Shown: one piece after another, positions 33,404 through 37,204 of the stretch
Layout of the letters: each line of letters starts with the position of its first letter
Numbering within the stretch: the stretch's first letter is position 1
Origin: Rhodoferax sp.
GTDB taxonomy: Bacteria; Pseudomonadota; Gammaproteobacteria; Burkholderiales; Burkholderiaceae_C
Length of the DNA stretch: 37,204 nt
Direction: 5' to 3'
Assembly: GCA_025358555.1 (NCBI GenBank)
Contig: JANYJD010000367.1
Location: 1 to 37,204 of the forward strand
Notes under the pieces: model-generated
Seen by the model: the letters and a program-made list of their open reading frames with translations, nothing else
Databases searched by the model: none
Told to the model about the DNA's origin: nothing
Translations under genes and position numbers: made by a program

Positions 33404-33628
33404 TCCAGACCCTTTCAATCAGCGCCTTGTTGCTTTCGATAACGGACCGCAATTCGCGCAGTGTGCGGCATCAAACCCGTCACTGTCCGCTAGACAGACC
33501 TCTGGCGTCAACCAGAATTTTGCCTCACCGTCTTCGCTGCACACATGAATGTGCATGGCTTCGCGCGGGTTGCCTTCATTGGAATAGAAGAAAAATCGGA
33601 ACGATTTGTAGCGAAAGATGACGGGCAT
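33387..33628 (-). pseudogene. DUF4160 family gene with C-terminal frameshift
   Basis: Small protein with the DUF4160 opening (MPVIFRYKSFRFFFYSNEG, then REAMHIHV) that in the original frame ends early after SDGFDAAHCANCG. In the next frame the typical family end is intact: TLRELRSVIESNKALIERVW, then NEHFA and TAA at 33389-33387. One missing base near 33463-33468 explains this. Repaired length would be 80 aa and overlap DUF2442 by 17 bases. As given, only the shortened 69-aa version would be made. Confidence 0.75.
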
Positions 33629-33736
33629 GGGGCAAAGTTTATCGCGCCAGGGAAACCGGGTGCACCACCGACTTGGTCGCGCGCATTAGCGCGGCGGGGC
33701 TGGTGGTCTGCGGCTTTGGTTATTGCAAGAAAAGCC

Positions 33737-33790
33737 TGAGCCGAGCGCCCGTGGAGTATGCGTTAAGAGCTACCAAAAAAATAGCAATTC
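33737..33790 (+). repeat. intergenic hairpin repeat, copy d
   Basis: Reads GAGCCGAGCGCCC, GAGTATGCGTTAAGAGCTACC, then AAAAATAGCAATT, as in the repeat consensus. It lies just after the end of DUF924 copy 2. AGCTA(CC) and the later TAGC can pair weakly. Confidence 0.6.
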
Positions 33791-33801
33791 CAGTGGCAGA
33801 T

Positions 33802-34341
33802 TCAGAAAGAAGACCCCGGCTCGCTCAAAAAGGCCAGCTCTTCCGCCGTAGACGTTCGATCCAGAATCGCGTTGCGGTGCGGGTAGCGGCCAAACCTGTC
33901 AATGATGGCCTTCTGGCGCATCTCGAAATCCATGTTTTCTTCAATGCCTGGCTGGGAAAACAGCGCCACGGCTTGCGTGTGCACCAGCGCAGACTCGCAG
34001 TGCATATAGGGCATGTAGGCAAACACGCGCTGCGCTTCAGGCAGGCTGCGGTCTTGCGTGCTTGCCACCAGCTCTTGCGCCAGTACCAGCGCGATGGCGT
34101 CTTGCGCAAAGGCGTGTGCCGTGTCGCGGTACACATTGCGCGAGAACTGGTCCAACACAATGATCTCCGCCAGCCGCCCCTCGGCCGTGGTGCGCCAAGC
34201 AAACAGCTCACCCTTGGCAGCAGCTTCCGCCGTCGAGCCAAAGCGTGTGCGGATGGTGTCGTCCAGCGCGGTGTCTTTGGCGAAGTGCTGCTTGGGGGTT
34301 AGCTCTTCGAACCAGAAGTGGAGGAGGGATTGGGGTTGCAT
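33802..34341 (-). CDS. DUF924 family protein, copy 2
   Basis: Second DUF924 protein, 179 aa, same length and start as copy 1 at 31145-31684. It keeps all family phrases (LHFWFEELTPKQHF; GRLAEIIVLDQFSRNVYRDT; RVFAYMPYMHCES; FGRYPHRNAILD). Differences from copy 1 are spread along the protein and are mostly conservative, which suggests an old duplication with both copies under selection. The two copies are direct repeats with ~2.1 kb of toxin-antitoxin-like genes between them. Confidence 0.85.
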   Translation of the reverse strand: MQPQSLLHFWFEELTPKQHFAKDTALDDTIRTRFGSTAEAAAKGELFAWRTTAEGRLAEIIVLDQFSRNVYRDTAHAFAQDAIALVLAQELVASTQDRSLPEAQRVFAYMPYMHCESALVHTQAVALFSQPGIEENMDFEMRQKAIIDRFGRYPHRNAILDRTSTAEELAFLSEPGSSF

Positions 34342-34442
34342 GCGATACGGATATCCAATGCCAGCACATCAAAATGCGGTCTAGCTCCTCATATTTTTCC
34401 AGACGAAGCTAGGTTGAAGGCGCAATTTCTCTTCTGCTGTCG

Positions 34443-35426
34443 CTAATTAAAAACGATACTGGCCTCAACTGCAATCTTCTTTGCGAGGTCTTGAAAATCT
34501 TCATAACAATTGCGAACGGCTTCAATATGTGCGCCAATTGCTCCGTCAGCAGACTTAAGAAAGAAAATGGGCTTGCGAGCTTCCATAGCCATTGGCATAA
34601 GACTTCTGTAGTGCTTCAAAAGTGACATGCAACGCGGGTCGCTGGCAATAGTTGGAGGTGCTTGCTCAGACTCACCTAATACCGCACTCTTATAAGTACT
34701 AGGAATTCGGTCCATCCATCGCTTATAGGCCTTCACTGGTCGATTGTCCAAGCTTCCATGCTGCATTACGACATACCCAATAGGATTCATCGTTCCATTT
34801 GGCAAGGGAAGGCCTTCGGGGGCTTTATTCGATAGATCTGCCCATACTGAACGCCACTCTCTAAGTGTTGGACCTAAGTTCTTTAGGCCTTGAATAGAAA
34901 AGAGATCCGGTGCGAGAGGTAAACAGACTTGGTCCGATGCAATAAGTGCAGCCCGATTGATTGCGCCTAGATTCGGACCAACATCTATTAATGCGATATC
35001 AGCTTGAAACCTTTGCTCAGACTGAATCAATCTATGAAATGCGGTCATGGTCCTAAATGCCGACTCATCGCGGTTGTGACATTTTGGCCAAGCCTCAGAT
35101 AATTTATCTTCAAACCGCGACAGACCAAGATCACCTGGGAGTAACCCAAGATTCAGATTTATCTGCTCAATGTGGGGTATTTTTATGTCACCAGTTCCCC
35201 GCAAGATGGGATTTATTGCTCCGTAAACCGTATCGCTGTGCTCTCCGTCCGGCCAAAGTCTTTCGAGCCTATTCTCCGATAGGAACATAGCTGTTAGATT
35301 TGCTTGCGGATCTAAGTCGACTGCGAGCGTTTTCACCCCATGCTCGGCGAACATCCAAGCAAGGTGATAGACCAGCGATGTCTTTCCGACCCCACCTTTG
35401 TTGTTAAAGAACGCAACAGTTCTCAT
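34443..35426 (-). CDS. ParA-like P-loop ATPase
   Basis: ParA/MinD-type ATPase of 327 aa. The deviant Walker A motif KGGVGKTS is at residues 10-17, Walker A' at LAVDLDPQANLTAMF, and the Walker B equivalent at IALIDVGPNLGAINRAAL. The C-terminal half is specific to this group (MNPIGYVVMQHGSLDNRP; SDPRCMSLLKHYRSLMPMAME). No ParB gene is adjacent, so plasmid partition is unlikely. Its ATG overlaps the stop of the AlbA_2-type gene by four bases (ATGA), which means coupled synthesis and probably a physical complex. Coding GC is visibly lower than in the flanking genes, suggesting transfer. Confidence 0.85.
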   Translation of the reverse strand: MRTVAFFNNKGGVGKTSLVYHLAWMFAEHGVKTLAVDLDPQANLTAMFLSENRLERLWPDGEHSDTVYGAINPILRGTGDIKIPHIEQINLNLGLLPGDLGLSRFEDKLSEAWPKCHNRDESAFRTMTAFHRLIQSEQRFQADIALIDVGPNLGAINRAALIASDQVCLPLAPDLFSIQGLKNLGPTLREWRSVWADLSNKAPEGLPLPNGTMNPIGYVVMQHGSLDNRPVKAYKRWMDRIPSTYKSAVLGESEQAPPTIASDPRCMSLLKHYRSLMPMAMEARKPIFFLKSADGAIGAHIEAVRNCYEDFQDLAKKIAVEASIVFN

Positions 35427-36607
35427 GCCGACCTTTTTTGAATCTTTACAAATACTGACTGTTCGTCGAATTCAAATGTGGCTGGGGGATTCCCATTTTC
35501 ATTTAGGAGTGCCTGGGAACGCTGCACTCCGTAACCAAATCTATTCACATAACCAAGCGATTTAAGAGCTTCAGCTACTACGGGGTTTCTATAGCTATTT
35601 CGCGTAGGAAAATTCTCTCGCGTTGCTTCGCCGTACAACCCGCCGGGGCTCTGAATTTCAATGTGATCTGAAAAGGCATAAAAGCGAATAGGAGCGTTGC
35701 TGGCGTAGTTGCGATGCATTACAGCGTTCATTAGTAGCTCTCGTAAAGCCCGTTCCGGGTAATTCTGAACTAGTTTCTCCTCGAGAACACTAACTTGCAC
35801 CATCGATGTTTTTACTAAAAGCCTAATTCGTCCTTCTAATTCTTTTAAAACGGTGTGCAAATCTCCGGATATTTCAGCTTGATCTAGAGGCTCATCAGTT
35901 AGCGAAACATTTGGAAGCTCTAAATACTGTACGTAGGCTCCAGGCAGAAAGAAGCGAGGATTTTTACCTATGAGCAGCATGCCCGCATTTGTCGCACATC
36001 CTCGCTCGGGGTCGTACAGCCGTAGAGAGGCCAACTGCTGCTCTATTGGGCGATGATTCGCAGCAATAGTTTCTGGGTCGACGGCCTCGCGGCGATAGCT
36101 ATCGAATTGCCCTAGCGCTAGGTCATCGATCTTTGATTCTGAACATGGCTGAGCGTCGAATGATTTTGCATACGCGACGCGGCGTTCACTCAAAGTTCTT
36201 TCTTCTTGCTCATTGGCCGTAGCCTTTCGAGGTCCAACTCGAATATAAACGCGACCTTTGTAGCGAACTGGCGGCAGATCAGATGGCTGCACCTCCACAA
36301 CCGCGACATCTCCACCTGTGAAGGAGAACTTCGACGCCGCAATCATTGGTTGCGGCAGGATATTTCCGTCAGCTCGAATTCCAGCAAGATTCTTGAGCAA
36401 ATCGTCAGTGACGTTGAGGCCCGCCAGAGAACCATCGTCCCTTACCCCGATGAACAAATGGCCAGGCCGACGATGATTTGGAAGATCGTTTGCAAACGCG
36501 CAGATTGCCTGCGCAAATTTGTCAGTATTTGTCGTCGACTCTGTGCGTTCGGCAGTGTCTGACTCAATGTCAGCTATTAGCGTCTTCAATTGGTCTTCGT
36601 TCAACAT
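35423..36607 (-). CDS. AlbA_2 / GHKL-type ATP-binding protein (RecG-C-like transcription-regulator family)
   Basis: Protein of 394 aa. An N-terminal AlbA_2 (Schlafen-like) domain (about 15-135) shows AFANDLPNHRRPGHLFIGVRDDG and RYKGRVYIRVG. The C-terminal half is an HATPase_c-like domain with ELLMNAVMHRNY (N-box), DHIEIQSPGGL (G1) and NRFGYGVQRSQ (G2). Family members are annotated as transcriptional regulators or DNA-binding proteins and occur in defence islands. Here it is first gene of a pair with a ParA-like ATPase. Its start, ATG at 36607, lies 39 bases from the glnS stop. Codon use is AT-richer than that of glnS. Role unknown. Confidence 0.85.
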   Translation of the reverse strand: MLNEDQLKTLIADIESDTAERTESTTNTDKFAQAICAFANDLPNHRRPGHLFIGVRDDGSLAGLNVTDDLLKNLAGIRADGNILPQPMIAASKFSFTGGDVAVVEVQPSDLPPVRYKGRVYIRVGPRKATANEQEERTLSERRVAYAKSFDAQPCSESKIDDLALGQFDSYRREAVDPETIAANHRPIEQQLASLRLYDPERGCATNAGMLLIGKNPRFFLPGAYVQYLELPNVSLTDEPLDQAEISGDLHTVLKELEGRIRLLVKTSMVQVSVLEEKLVQNYPERALRELLMNAVMHRNYASNAPIRFYAFSDHIEIQSPGGLYGEATRENFPTRNSYRNPVVAEALKSLGYVNRFGYGVQRSQALLNENGNPPATFEFDEQSVFVKIQKRSA

Positions 36608-36623
36608 TGATGTGTCCCTATGG

Positions 36624-36647
36624 AGCTAGTTGCGCACCTAACTAGCT
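36624..36647. promoter_or_regulatory. 8-bp perfect inverted repeat between glnS and the AlbA_2/ParA pair
   Basis: AGCTAGTT (36624-36631) and AACTAGCT (36640-36647) with an 8-base loop; it touches the glnS stop codon. No T-run follows, so it is either a weak glnS terminator or an operator for the downstream pair. Confidence 0.45.
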
Positions 36648-37204
36648 TACTTCCCCCAACTATCCTTCAAGCACACCGCCAAATTAAACACCGGCTTGGA
36701 GCCAGTCACATGATCCACCCGATCCGCCACAAAGTAGCCGTGCCGTTCAAACTGAAACTTGTCGTCGGCCTTGGCGTTGGCCAAGGACGGCTCCACGATG
36801 GCTTGAATGACTTTCAGGCTGTTCGGGTTCAGGCCTTCGATGAAGTCCTTGCCGCCGGCGTCGGGCTGAGCTTCGAGGAAGAGGCGGTCGTAAAGGCGCA
36901 CTTCGGCGGGGATGCCGTCGGCTACCGCCACCCAGGTGATGACGCCCCTGACTTTGACCGCATCGCTGCCTGGTGTGCCGCTCTTGGTGTCAGGAATGAC
37001 TTTAGTCCTTATGGATATTACGTGTCCAGCTTCATTTTTTATAGCGCCAAGGCATTCGATCACATGGCCGTATTTCAGCCTGACTTTGCTGCCGGGCACG
37101 GCCTCGCCGTTGGCGTCCGTGCTGGGAGGGAACAGGCGGAAGAAACCTTTGGGCGGCGTTTCTTCATAGTCGCTGCGGTCAATCCAGACTTCTTTGCCGA
37201 TTTT
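36647..37204 (-). CDS. glnS: glutaminyl-tRNA synthetase, C-terminal part (cut by window edge)
   Basis: Aminoacyl-tRNA synthetase charging tRNA-Gln. Only the last 185 residues are visible, the anticodon-binding beta-barrel region. Family phrases: KEVWIDRSDYEE, KVRLKYGHVIEC, PAEVRLYDRLF, LNPNSLKV, DDKFQFERHGYFV and a C-terminal WGK stop at TAA. The frame is open to the right edge, so the catalytic domain lies outside. It is a core chromosomal gene and marks the boundary of the accessory region to its left. The end is followed at once by the inverted repeat. Confidence 0.9.
   Translation of the reverse strand, partial: KIGKEVWIDRSDYEETPPKGFFRLFPPSTDANGEAVPGSKVRLKYGHVIECLGAIKNEAGHVISIRTKVIPDTKSGTPGSDAVKVRGVITWVAVADGIPAEVRLYDRLFLEAQPDAGGKDFIEGLNPNSLKVIQAIVEPSLANAKADDKFQFERHGYFVADRVDHVTGSKPVFNLAVCLKDSWGK

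Noticed and set aside
33673-34302. 209-aa plus-strand frame over DUF924 copy 2
   Set aside because: Antisense to a conserved family; a similar shadow appears over copy 1.
34443-35426. ParA gene considered as part of a plasmid partition locus or replication origin
   Set aside because: No ParB gene or iterated centromere-like repeats nearby, and it is coupled to an AlbA_2-type gene next to chromosomal glnS.

Overview
The window looks like chromosomal DNA from a betaproteobacterium of the Comamonadaceae type (Polaromonas/Rhodoferax/Acidovorax-like). This is inferred from GC-rich codon use in most genes, several orphan periplasmic receptors of the Bug (tripartite tricarboxylate transporter) family, the glnS sequence at the right edge, and four copies of a short intergenic hairpin repeat that I associate with this family. 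No tRNA, rRNA or CRISPR array was seen.

Left part (1-13.5 kb): a two-gene operon for an RND/MMPL exporter and an alpha/beta hydrolase on the minus strand is followed by a cluster built around cyclic-nucleotide signalling. It holds three short minus-strand genes (two related lipoproteins and one small membrane protein). Each has the same ~110 bp upstream sequence carrying a regular GTGC-N6-GCAC-N6-GTGC array. Two of these sequences also sit in front of divergent plus-strand genes: a Crp/FNR-type regulator, and an FAD/berberine-bridge oxidase joined in one operon to a very large SAM-cyclase-ATPase-TPR protein. A stand-alone cNMP-binding protein, an AEC permease and a SulP-STAS-cNMP fused transporter follow. 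The plausible logic is that the cyclase makes a cyclic nucleotide, the Crp-type protein reads it at the repeated promoters, and the other two cNMP-domain proteins respond directly. This is inference.

Middle (13.8-30.4 kb): after an M23 peptidase, a DUF1993 protein, a frameshifted Bug receptor and a metallo-beta-lactamase-fold lipoprotein comes a seven-gene minus-strand operon (25379 to 18015): Bug, enolase-superfamily dehydratase, fumarylacetoacetase-like hydrolase, 2-hydroxyacid dehydrogenase, dehydratase, Bug, dehydratase. A GntR/FCD regulator lies just upstream. This is a sugar-acid or hydroxy-acid catabolic locus. A second, plus-strand transcript holds another Bug receptor, an FAD oxidoreductase and an internally deleted DsbA/chromene-carboxylate-isomerase-like gene, with an IclR regulator convergent to it. 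Gene relics lie at both ends.

Right part (30.4-37.2 kb): an accessory region. It holds an IS3-type transposase start fused to a copied 3' end of the metallo-beta-lactamase gene, a small lipoprotein, two ~80 % identical DUF924 genes, and between them a five-gene toxin-antitoxin-like operon (frameshifted DUF4160, DUF2442, an unknown 212-aa protein, a zeta-like kinase lacking its C-terminus, and a 56-aa protein). Next to the glnS 3' end is an AT-richer, translationally coupled pair encoding an AlbA_2/GHKL-type ATP-binding protein and a ParA-like ATPase. It is a candidate for an uncharacterised two-gene system.
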